From: Clostridia bacterium
GTDB lineage: Bacteria > Bacillota_A > Clostridia > Oscillospirales > CAG-272
Length of the DNA: 5,890 nt
Direction of reading: 5' to 3'
Assembly: GCA_017414605.1 (NCBI GenBank)
Contig: JAFQLG010000034.1
Location: 1 to 5,890 of the forward strand
The notes beneath the pieces are model-generated. The model did not search any database and had not been told where the DNA came from. It was given only the letters and a program-made list of their open reading frames with translations. Positions 1 to 5,600 of the stretch are shown piece by piece. The position numbers were made by a program, and so were the translations under genes. Positions within the stretch are counted from its first letter, which is position 1, and each line of letters begins with the position of its first letter.

Positions 1-32
1 ATTTTAGAAAAGTTTTTTATTTTAAGATTCAT
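1..32 (-). CDS. Start of an unidentified gene, possibly an AAA-family ATPase (partial, runs off left edge)
   Basis: Only the first ten codons are visible, reading MNLKIKNFSK before the window ends. The ATG at 32-30 is preceded by AAAGGA (46-41) with an 8-nt spacer, which is a good ribosome-binding site, so I believe this is a real start although it is very short. The residues resemble the first beta strand of RecF/SMC/OLD-like AAA ATPases, which often begin with a basic 'KIKNF' stretch followed by a Walker A loop; that match is pattern memory and is not proven by ten residues. The gene lies in DNA of about 11% G+C, unlike everything to its right, and follows an apparently truncated lipoprotein gene. 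Both facts suggest an acquired segment. It could instead be any lysine-rich protein. Confidence 0.45.
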   Translation of the reverse strand, partial: MNLKIKNFSK

Positions 33-40
33 TTAATACA

Positions 41-46
41 TCCTTT
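41..46 (-). promoter_or_regulatory. Ribosome-binding site for the left-edge gene
   Basis: AAAGGA on the minus strand, 8 nt before the ATG at 32. This site is the main reason for calling a gene start here. No convincing promoter can be singled out, because the surrounding sequence is almost entirely A and T. Confidence 0.5.
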
Positions 47-99
47 GATTAATTAAATAAAAATTAATCTATTTTTTAATATAATTATCTATTAAACTA

Positions 100-810
100 T
101 TAGATTAAAATTACCGTTTCGTCCTTTTGCGTCTTGCCGTTTTGCTTGTCGTAGGCTATCGCGGTATGCTGTTCGTCGGTGTAGTATACGACGTCGCCAA
201 AGCGGTCAAGGTCGGTAAGATAATAGTAGGTGGCAACGAATATCTGCTCAAAGCAGACGTAATTTTCGTCAAAATACTCCTCTTTTACCTCGTCGAGTAT
301 CTTTTCGCCATTCTCACCGTAAAGATGCTCCTTGAGCGCGGCTATCTTGCTTTCCAGCACGTATACCTCACGCAAAATATCGTAATTTACACCAAATGCC
401 TTTAATTTTTCATTGAGAGCCGCGCGGCTGCCCGCGTTTTTCTCGTGCTTTTGCAGCAGCGCGTCGATCTTTTGCTCTGCCTCTTTGGAGAGTGTAAGCT
501 CATATTCGTCAAAGAGGTGATCCGCTATAAGATAGAAAGCCGCCTCGCGCTCTATCTCCGCGCAAAAATAATCGTCATACGTGGTGCCGTCCGAAGATAC
601 AACCGTGCGCCAGAAGCTATCGCTGGTTATATCGTAGCCGTAATAGCCCAGCGTGCCCTTCATTCTCGAGAGCAGAAACTCGTACACGTTTACCGACAGC
701 GTCTTGTCACGGAGCGTCATCAGGGTCTTGCTGCCCGAGCAGGATACCAGCGCCGCGCCCAAAAGACACACCGCAAGACATATGCACATAATTTTAACAA
801 ACTTTTTCAT
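100..810 (-). CDS. SurA/PrsA-like lipoprotein, probably truncated at its C-terminus
   Basis: The 236-aa product starts with a lipoprotein signal: MKK, a hydrophobic stretch at about 7-22, and the lipobox LVSC, with Cys24 as the lipidated residue. The mature part is alpha-helical and charged (about 35-160) and resembles the SurA-type N-terminal domain of clostridial foldase lipoproteins, including the pattern VKEEYFDENYVCFEQIF near 180-195 that normally leads into the peptidyl-prolyl isomerase part. Here the protein ends soon afterwards with TVILI, whose codons lie in the AT-rich segment, so the isomerase half appears to be missing. I chose the ATG at 810-808, with AAAGG (823-819) 8 nt upstream; a TTG codon lies just before it. 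Its place downstream of mfd matches clostridial gene order. The expected role is protein folding at the outer membrane face. The family call is fairly firm; activity is doubtful. Confidence 0.75.
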   Translation of the reverse strand: MKKFVKIMCICLAVCLLGAALVSCSGSKTLMTLRDKTLSVNVYEFLLSRMKGTLGYYGYDITSDSFWRTVVSSDGTTYDDYFCAEIEREAAFYLIADHLFDEYELTLSKEAEQKIDALLQKHEKNAGSRAALNEKLKAFGVNYDILREVYVLESKIAALKEHLYGENGEKILDEVKEEYFDENYVCFEQIFVATYYYLTDLDRFGDVVYYTDEQHTAIAYDKQNGKTQKDETVILI

Positions 811-852
811 CAAATTAACCTTTCATATGCTAACTGTCTTGAATTGTTGTCC

Positions 853-984
853 GCTTTTTTCTTTGCAACCAAAGGCCCAAAGAAAAAAGCTTGGCAAAAA
901 AAGAAATGCCGTGAGTTATTTCGCTCGTTGCGACGAGCGACCGCCGAGCGCGGCGGCTCCGCCAAGCCTTTTGGAAAAGGCTTG
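853..984. repeat. Intergenic structured element with four perfect hairpins
   Basis: The gap between mfd and the lipoprotein gene is packed with dyads. There is a 13-bp perfect inverted repeat (GCTTTTTTCTTTG at 853-865 with 878-890, 12-nt loop), an 8-bp hairpin (TCGCTCGT at 921-928 with 933-940, loop TGCG), a directly adjacent 6-bp hairpin (CCGCCG at 941-946 with 951-956, loop AGCG), and a 10-bp hairpin (CAAGCCTTTT at 963-972 with 975-984, loop GG). Longer-range pairs compete or combine with these: GCTTGGC (889-895) with GCCAAGC (961-967), and TTTCGCTC (919-926) with GAGCGAAA (984-991). None has a classic U-run immediately after it, so it is not a textbook terminator. It resembles the dispersed palindromic elements of Clostridia, but only one copy is present here. 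It may end or protect the mfd transcript. Confidence 0.65.
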
Positions 985-1017
985 AGCGAAAACTGCTGCT
1001 TGGGCTTATTTTAACTA

Positions 1018-4000
1018 TTATACATCCTTTGTTTGTACACTATCAAGATAATTTTCAAACATTTTGTTAACAACGATAAGAGAATTTTCGCAATTTTTAA
1101 GCTTTATCTGCGCAAAGCTGTCGCCATGCGCCCCCATTACGATACGCAGTCTTCCGCCCGTTGCGAAGGACATCTCGCGCCACATCTCCATATCCATCTT
1201 GTCCTGATACATACGTATCTCTCTGCCCACCTCGGTCAGCTGCTTGATGTGACAGTCGATAGCCATGGCGCGTATGAGTGCTATGCGCAAAAGGTTATCA
1301 ACCGATTGCGGCATCTCGCCAAAGCGGTCCATAAGCTCGTCTGCAATATCGTCCGCATCGTATTTGTTTCTTATCAGGGCTATGCGCTTATAGAGCGTCA
1401 TTCTCTGCCCCGCATACTTTACGTATGACTCGGGAATAAAGGCGTCCTGCTCTATGCTGACAACGCATTCACCGCGCTCCTGTGGCTTTTCGCCCTTTTC
1501 CTCAAGCACCGCGTCGTTCAGCAGCTTGATATAGAGGTCATAGCCGATAGCCTCAAGATGACCATGCTGCTCGGCGCCCAGAATATTGCCCGCGCCGCGT
1601 ATCTCCATATCGCGAAGCGCTATGCGGAAGCCCGCGCCGAACTCGGCATATTCGCGAACCGCCTCAAGCCGCTTTTGCGACACCTCGGAGAGCTGTCTGC
1701 CGCGCGGATAGGTGAAATATGCATAAGCCCTTCTGGACGAGCGACCGACACGGCCGCGCAGCTGATGCAGCTGGGAAAGTCCCAATCTGTCGGCTCTGTC
1801 GGCTATCAGAGTATTGGCGTTTGGAACGTCGATGCCCGTTTCGATAATGGTTGTGCAGACAAGCACGTCAATATCGCCCGAAAGCATGCTGCTCCAGATG
1901 TCCTCCAGCTCCTCCTTGCTCATCTTTCCGTGCGCCACGGTTATTCTCGCCTCGGGTATCTCGGCTGCCAGCTTTGCCGCAACGCTATCTATTGAGTCCA
2001 CGAAAGTGTGAAGATAAAATACCTGACCGCCGCGCCGCAGCTCGCGCCATATCGCCTCGGTGATGATAAGGTCGTCGTGCTCTAAAACGTAGGTCTGAAC
2101 GGGCAAGCGGTCGCCCGGTGCCTCGTCCAGAAGCGAGATGTCGCGTATTCCGCCCATTGCCATATTCAAGGTTCTGGGGATAGGCGTTGCCGTTAGGGTA
2201 AGAACGTCTATATTGCCGCCCAGCTGCTTTAGCTTTTCCTTTTGCGCAACGCCGAATCTCTGCTCCTCGTCAACGATGAGAAGCCCAAGATCGTTGAACT
2301 TTACGTCCTTGCCCAGCAGCTTGTGCGTTCCGATGATTATATCGGTATCTCCGCGCTCAAGACGGCGCAGGGACTGCTCTATCTGCTTTGGCGTGCGAAA
2401 TCTTGACAGCATATCAACGTTAACGGCAAAGTTGCGGAAGCGGCTTACTGCCGTTCCGTAATGCTGGAGCGCGAGAATGGTGGTCGGAACCAAGATCGCC
2501 ACCTGCTTGCCCGAAAGCACCGCCTTGTATGCCGCGCGCAGAGCCACCTCGGTCTTGCCGTAACCAACGTCGCCGCAAAGCAAGCGGTCCATAGGAACGG
2601 GGCGCATCATATCCTGCTTTATCTCGGATATGGCGTCCAGCTGGCAATCGGTTTCGTCATAGTCGAATGCCGCCTCAAAATCTCGCTGCGTGGCGTCGTC
2701 CGCGTCAAATGCAAATCCCGGCCTTCTGGAGCGCTCGGCATAAAGCTTTATCAGGTCCTTTGCCATCTCGCGCACCGCGCCCTTTGCCCTGGCAGTTGAC
2801 TTTTTCCATTGCTCGCCACCCATTTTTGAAAGCTTTACCATTCCGTCGTCGGCGTGCGCGCCGATATATTTGGAAACGAGGTCCAGCTTTTCCGTTGGCA
2901 TACAGAGCTTGTCGCTGCCCGCATACTGAATGCTTATATAATCTCGGCTTACGCCGTCTATCTTTATCTTTTCAAGTCCGAGATAACGGCCTATACCGTA
3001 CACCTCGTGGACCACGATGTCACCCACCTCAAGCTCGGCATAGGACAGTATGCTCTGAGCATCGCGGCTCTTTTTGCGCCTGCCTCGGCGCAGACTTCCC
3101 TGCGCGCTCTTGCCGCCCGACACAAGCTCGCTCTCGGTTGACAGCACGGCTACGCGCGGAGTTATCAGCTCGTATGGCGCGATACTGCCCTTGTATGTGA
3201 TGTACACCACGTCGCGAGCGACGTCACCTGCCGCGAGCTCACCCGAGTCGATAGCCGTTATGAAATCGGCATCGCGCAAAAGCGAGTCAAGATTTTTCGC
3301 CGCCGCCTTGCTATCCGTCATTATAACGGTCTTGTAGCCGCCCTTCTGATAGCCGATAAGGTCCTCGCACAAAAGGTTGAATTTATCGGAATAGCTGACG
3401 GGCTGGCGCGTTCTGAAGCCGAAAAGTCCCGAAAGACGCTTGTCACTGACTCCATATGCCAATGAGTTGACGTGTACTGTGACGTTTGCATCCAAAAACG
3501 CCTCGAAATGCGCCGCCGTCTTGCAATATTCCGCGTATTTGGGCGCAATGGTGCCGCCCTCACAAAGCTCCTTTACGCGCTCGTCCGAGTGCCACATCTC
3601 CGCCTTCAGCCTATCGTAGACCGCCGAGCTTGACCGCACGAACACCAGCGCTTTTTCATCAAAATAGTCAAGCAGGCATTGCTTTTCGGGGTAAATGAGC
3701 GAAATATATTTGTCCGCAAAGCCTACCTCGCAAAGCTCCTCCGAAAGTGAGGCCAGCTCGCGAGTTAAAGCCTCGCACACCTTTTCGTCATGGCTCTCGC
3801 GCCATCTTTTCTTTATTGCAACGATAAGCGCCTCGCGCGCAGCCCCATCCATCAGCACCTCGCGCGCAGGACAAAATCTTACGCGGCTGAGGTTTGACAG
3901 CATTCTCTGCGAGGTGACGTCAAAGATGCCCATGCGGTCTATCTCGTCGTCAAAAAACTCTATTCTTATGGCTGCCGCGCCCTCGCTGCGCTCGCCGTCC

Positions 4001-4179
4001 GCCCCCTCAAGCATAGCAGAGGGAGGATAAACGTCAACTATTCCGCCGCGCAGGGCAAACTGTCCCGCGCCCTCCACCATATCAACTCTCGCATATCCCG
4101 CCGCAACAAGTCGGCGCGCAAGCTCCATGGGCTCAAGTCGGGTGTCAAAATCAAGCGCTATAAGGTTTTTTGCCAGCAC
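1018..4179 (-). CDS. mfd: Transcription-repair coupling factor Mfd, main part (domains 2 to 7)
   Basis: The 1053-aa piece contains everything in Mfd after the first subdomain. Mfd is a cytoplasmic ATP-driven DNA translocase that binds stalled RNA polymerase, pushes it off, and recruits UvrA. Visible parts, numbered in this piece: UvrB-like module with EGAGQFALRGGIVDVYPP (36-53) and IEFFDDEID (73-81); basic linker RRGRRKK (364-370); RNA polymerase-interacting domain starting LEVGDIVVHEVYGIGRYLG (383-401); Walker A GDVGYGKTE (536-544); DEEQ (637-640); TATPIPRT (663-670); motif VI QLRGRVGR (806-813); relay motif around GAGNILGAEQHGHLEAIGYD (862-881); C-terminal domain with DELMDRFGEMP (947-957). 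All catalytic motifs are intact. The first codon is a GTG directly after the TAG, with no purine-rich ribosome site upstream, so independent translation would depend on reinitiation. Confidence 0.9.
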   Translation of the reverse strand: MLAKNLIALDFDTRLEPMELARRLVAAGYARVDMVEGAGQFALRGGIVDVYPPSAMLEGADGERSEGAAAIRIEFFDDEIDRMGIFDVTSQRMLSNLSRVRFCPAREVLMDGAAREALIVAIKKRWRESHDEKVCEALTRELASLSEELCEVGFADKYISLIYPEKQCLLDYFDEKALVFVRSSSAVYDRLKAEMWHSDERVKELCEGGTIAPKYAEYCKTAAHFEAFLDANVTVHVNSLAYGVSDKRLSGLFGFRTRQPVSYSDKFNLLCEDLIGYQKGGYKTVIMTDSKAAAKNLDSLLRDADFITAIDSGELAAGDVARDVVYITYKGSIAPYELITPRVAVLSTESELVSGGKSAQGSLRRGRRKKSRDAQSILSYAELEVGDIVVHEVYGIGRYLGLEKIKIDGVSRDYISIQYAGSDKLCMPTEKLDLVSKYIGAHADDGMVKLSKMGGEQWKKSTARAKGAVREMAKDLIKLYAERSRRPGFAFDADDATQRDFEAAFDYDETDCQLDAISEIKQDMMRPVPMDRLLCGDVGYGKTEVALRAAYKAVLSGKQVAILVPTTILALQHYGTAVSRFRNFAVNVDMLSRFRTPKQIEQSLRRLERGDTDIIIGTHKLLGKDVKFNDLGLLIVDEEQRFGVAQKEKLKQLGGNIDVLTLTATPIPRTLNMAMGGIRDISLLDEAPGDRLPVQTYVLEHDDLIITEAIWRELRRGGQVFYLHTFVDSIDSVAAKLAAEIPEARITVAHGKMSKEELEDIWSSMLSGDIDVLVCTTIIETGIDVPNANTLIADRADRLGLSQLHQLRGRVGRSSRRAYAYFTYPRGRQLSEVSQKRLEAVREYAEFGAGFRIALRDMEIRGAGNILGAEQHGHLEAIGYDLYIKLLNDAVLEEKGEKPQERGECVVSIEQDAFIPESYVKYAGQRMTLYKRIALIRNKYDADDIADELMDRFGEMPQSVDNLLRIALIRAMAIDCHIKQLTEVGREIRMYQDKMDMEMWREMSFATGGRLRIVMGAHGDSFAQIKLKNCENSLIVVNKMFENYLDSVQTKDV

Positions 4180-4608
4180 CTATCGGGGTATGGTGTAGCC
4201 CAGAGCCACCTCGGGCGTGGTAAATACGAAATCAAAGCGTCCCTCTAAGAGTCCCGAAAGCACGTAAAGCCTCTCATGCTCAAACTCATGGGAGGCAGTA
4301 ACGTTATAAAAGGTAAGGTCGCGCCCTACGTAATGCGTGCAGACGTAGCCCAGAGAGCCATACTCGCGGCACAGCCTCTGGCACTCCTTTTCCTCGGAGC
4401 ATATCACCAGAGCGGCGCGCTTTCTGCCCGCGCAAAGCTTTGCCTGCGTGTCGGCGGTAAGGCTTAAGATGAGCGCATCCTGCGCTCCGCCCGACAGGCC
4501 GGAGGCCACAATGGGCAGGCTCTTTGCCGAGGCAAGATTGCGCCCTACAAGCTCACAAAGCTCGCCGTATTCGCGGTCCAGCCTTATCAGTTGTGTCAAA
4601 ACGTTCAT
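4180..4608 (-). CDS. mfd: Mfd N-terminal fragment (UvrB-like subdomain 1a)
   Basis: This 142-aa piece is the normal N-terminus of Mfd. It includes VASGLSGGAQDALILSL (34-50), a strand-like AALVICSEEKECQRL, VGRDLTFYNVTASHEFEHER (a typical Mfd/UvrB signature) and LEGRFDFVFTTPEVAL just before the stop. The ATG at 4608-4606 overlaps the pth stop in an ATGA arrangement and has AAGG 7 nt upstream inside pth, so translation is probably coupled to pth. UvrB-like subdomain 1a is not known to act alone, and a free fragment is likely to be unstable. It ends at TAG (4182-4180), and the frame continues without shift into the 1053-aa piece. Confidence 0.85.
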   Translation of the reverse strand: MNVLTQLIRLDREYGELCELVGRNLASAKSLPIVASGLSGGAQDALILSLTADTQAKLCAGRKRAALVICSEEKECQRLCREYGSLGYVCTHYVGRDLTFYNVTASHEFEHERLYVLSGLLEGRFDFVFTTPEVALGYTIPR

Positions 4609-5246
4609 ATCTGCGCCTTATTGCATATCTGCATGGCGGCATCAACGTCGCCGCCGATAATTTTCACAAAACCCTCGTATGCAGGCTCAAAGCAGGCGCA
4701 AAGCGCCTTTTTATCCTGCTCGGAAAAATTGCCCAGCACCCAATCGGCAAGGTCATAATCGGGGTGCGGCTTTTTGCCAACGCCAAAGCGGATGCGCGGA
4801 AAGGCATCGCTCGACATCATATTTATAATGGAGCGCAGTCCCTTCTGACCGCCGTCCGAGCCGCTCTTGCGCACTCTCATTCTGCCAACGTCAAGATTAA
4901 CGTCGTCCGAAAGGACTATGACGTTCTCGGCGGGTATCTTATAGAACGCCGCCGCCTCGCTGACCGCCATTCCCGATGCATTCATAAGCGTTTGCGGCTT
5001 CATGAACAGCACGCGAACGCCAGCAACCGTTCCCTCGCCCACAAGAGCGCGGAACTTGCTCCTGTTCACCGTAACGCCGCACTTGTCTGCGATATAGTCG
5101 ATAGCCATAAAGCCCGCGTTGTGTCGGGTATTCTCGTATTTTGCCCCGGGGTTGCCGAGGCCGACCAGAATGTGCGTTACGGGCAGGCTTGCGCGAGCCG
5201 CGTTTTCCTTTTCTATTTTCTTGAAAATATCAAAAATGTTGGACAT
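4605..5246 (-). CDS. pth: Peptidyl-tRNA hydrolase
   Basis: The 213-aa product is a bacterial Pth, which cleaves the ester bond of peptidyl-tRNA released early from ribosomes so that tRNA can be reused. Motifs: VGLGNPG with Asn32; NTRHNAGF with the catalytic His42; MKPQTLMNASG with Asn89; and LSDDVNLDVGRMR with Asp114, the partner of the catalytic histidine. The loop that is usually GGHNGL reads GGQKGL here (Gln134, Lys135). Relative to the compact E. coli enzyme there is an N-terminal helix-like extension of about 20 residues (MSNIFDIFKKIEKENAARAS). There is no start codon nearer the core, and the ribosome site supports this start. The gene is first in a pth-mfd operon and overlaps mfd by 4 nt (ATGA). 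The B. subtilis fin gene, which lies between pth and mfd there, is absent. Confidence 0.96.
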   Translation of the reverse strand: MSNIFDIFKKIEKENAARASLPVTHILVGLGNPGAKYENTRHNAGFMAIDYIADKCGVTVNRSKFRALVGEGTVAGVRVLFMKPQTLMNASGMAVSEAAAFYKIPAENVIVLSDDVNLDVGRMRVRKSGSDGGQKGLRSIINMMSSDAFPRIRFGVGKKPHPDYDLADWVLGNFSEQDKKALCACFEPAYEGFVKIIGGDVDAAMQICNKAQI

Positions 5247-5251
5247 GATTT

Positions 5252-5267
5252 CTCTCCGCCCTCCTTT
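5252..5267 (-). promoter_or_regulatory. Double Shine-Dalgarno site of pth
   Basis: Upstream of the pth ATG lie AAAGGAGGG (5267-5259), a full consensus site but 12 to 13 nt from the start, and a second purine run CGGAGAG (5258-5252) 5 nt from it. Together they support the ATG at 5246 even though it adds an N-terminal extension. Confidence 0.7.
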
Positions 5268-5286
5268 AATTCATAAAAACCGAAAC

Positions 5287-5334
5287 AGCCACTTTTGCGC
5301 AACGAGGGGGTAGCCTCAAAGCGAAAAACCGGCT
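5287..5334 (-). promoter_or_regulatory. Predicted stem-loop in the pth-mfd leader
   Basis: In the minus-strand transcript, AGCCGGTTTTTCGC (5334-5321) can pair with GCGCAAAAGTGGCT (5300-5287): 12 of 14 positions pair, one of them G-U, around a 20-nt loop with a small internal GAGG/CCTC dyad. The stem is followed by a T-rich stretch (GTTTCGGTTTTT), but the T run is about 8 nt from the stem, so termination would be weak at best. It lies between the predicted start near 5348 and the ribosome site. The 3' arm contains the 11-nt word also found in the ppdK leader. Confidence 0.45.
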
Positions 5335-5354
5335 CTATATATCATTTCAACAAA

Positions 5355-5383
5355 ATTATACTATGTTTATGCAGTCTTGTCAA
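5355..5383 (-). promoter_or_regulatory. Consensus sigma-A promoter for pth-mfd
   Basis: On the minus strand the -35 is TTGACA (5383-5378) and the -10 is TATAAT (5360-5355), both perfect, with an optimal 17-bp spacer. An A-rich run (AAGTAAAAAAAG) just before the -35 could act as a proximal UP element. The expected start is near 5348, giving a 5' leader of about 100 nt before pth. Confidence 0.92.
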
Positions 5384-5455
5384 CTTTTTTTACTTGAATT
5401 TGGTGCGTTCACAAAAAATTTACATTGTGCGGCGGAATAATTTTGGGACAAGGTC

Positions 5456-5484
5456 TTCCATTATGGATAATTATGTGGTATAAT
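5456..5484 (+). promoter_or_regulatory. Extended -10 promoter for ppdK
   Basis: TGGTATAAT at 5476-5484 is a perfect -10 with the extended TGn element. The hexamer 17 bp upstream (TTCCAT, 5456-5461) is a poor -35, with two matches to TTGACA. The spacer holds two ATTATG copies (5460-5465 and 5470-5475) exactly 10 bp apart and a small dyad TCCAT-T-ATGGA (5457-5467), which could be a regulator site. The predicted start is near 5491, about 110 nt before ppdK. Confidence 0.8.
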
Positions 5485-5502
5485 ATTTCCGCCAAAAAAA
5501 AC

Positions 5503-5552
5503 GGCGCAAAAGTGCGGAATTTGTCCGCATATCTATTTTTGCGGCCTTTTTT
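5503..5552 (+). terminator. Terminator-like, possible attenuator structure in the ppdK leader
   Basis: Inside the predicted leader, GGCGCAAAA (5503-5511) can pair with TTTTGCGGCC (5537-5546) with one bulged G. It encloses a perfect 6-bp hairpin, TGCGGA (5513-5518) with TCCGCA (5524-5529), and is followed directly by six T (5547-5552). A competing smaller hairpin, CCGCA (5525-5529) with TGCGG (5540-5544), also ends next to the T run. Since this lies between the -10 and the ppdK start, it would have to be read through, which suggests attenuation. It could instead be a weak constitutive terminator or a stabilising 5' structure. No aptamer family was recognised. Confidence 0.5.
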
Positions 5553-5600
5553 GGTTTTAGGACAGTAAAAAAATATATTTTAATACGGAGGAAAATTCCA

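Larger units (their letters stand above)
1..112. other. Very AT-rich segment with a sharp composition border
   Basis: By count, about 12 of the 112 bases are G or C. The DNA to the right is a typical mixed-composition coding region. The change is abrupt near position 112, inside the last four codons of the lipoprotein frame. The segment contains the end of that frame, a short spacer, and the ribosome site and start of the next minus-strand gene. An 8-bp inverted repeat (TTAATCTA at 64-71, TAGATTAA at 101-108) straddles the lipoprotein stop, but such repeats are expected by chance in sequence this AT-rich. I read the segment as the edge of acquired or rearranged DNA; an assembly join is the alternative. 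Confidence 0.55.
1018..4608 (-). pseudogene. mfd: mfd locus as a whole: transcription-repair coupling factor frame interrupted by one in-frame TAG
   Basis: The frame from the ATG at 4608 to the TAA at 1018 has 1196 codons, a normal Mfd length, and aligns mentally with Mfd from end to end. The only defect is codon 143, TAG at 4182-4180. It lies in the phrase TIPR-stop-VLAKN, where relatives usually carry a charged or polar residue (E, K, Q or D). GAG, CAG or AAG would each become TAG by a single change, and no frame is lost. Options are a recent null mutation, a sequencing or assembly error, suppression of amber, or expression as two polypeptides. The other stops visible here are TGA and TAA, so TAG is not shown to be a working stop elsewhere in the window. 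The otherwise intact motifs argue for a very recent event or an error. Confidence 0.7.
5247..5600. promoter_or_regulatory. Divergent regulatory region between pth and ppdK
   Basis: This 354-bp gap contains no convincing gene. It holds the two divergent promoters (predicted starts near 5348 minus and 5491 plus, about 140 bp apart), a structured leader on each side, and the word GCGCAAAAGTG once in each transcript (5300-5290 minus, 5504-5514 plus). The stretch 5385-5455 between the promoters is AT-rich, with only a weak CACAA/TTGTG dyad (5410-5414 and 5425-5429). Confidence 0.75.

Noticed and set aside
64..108. Inverted repeat TTAATCTA/TAGATTAA and two ATCTATT copies 20 bp apart, considered as mobile-element ends
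   Set aside because: In sequence of about 11% G+C such matches arise by chance; there is no target duplication or transposase evidence in the window.
445..1014. Long open frame on the plus strand (and another at 653-985) across the lipoprotein start and the hairpin region
   Set aside because: It is antisense to the lipoprotein gene, its translation is low-complexity through the palindromic element, and it has no ribosome site or recognisable domain.
1018..4179. Several open frames on either strand inside mfd (for example 2667-3200 plus and 2420-2647 minus)
   Set aside because: They are shadows of a strongly conserved coding frame, with no ribosome sites or recognisable products.
4177..4608. 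Frameshift in mfd, considered as the cause of the split
   Set aside because: Both pieces are in the same frame and separated by exactly one TAG codon; no base gain or loss is needed.
5410..5429. CACAA-N10-TTGTG dyad, considered as a redox-regulator (Rex-like) operator
   Set aside because: The half sites are only 5 bp and the spacing does not fit the TTGTGA-type Rex palindrome.
5295..5483. 62-codon open frame on the plus strand in the divergent intergenic region
   Set aside because: It runs through both promoters, ends in the ppdK -10, has no good ribosome site, and shows no recognisable protein features.
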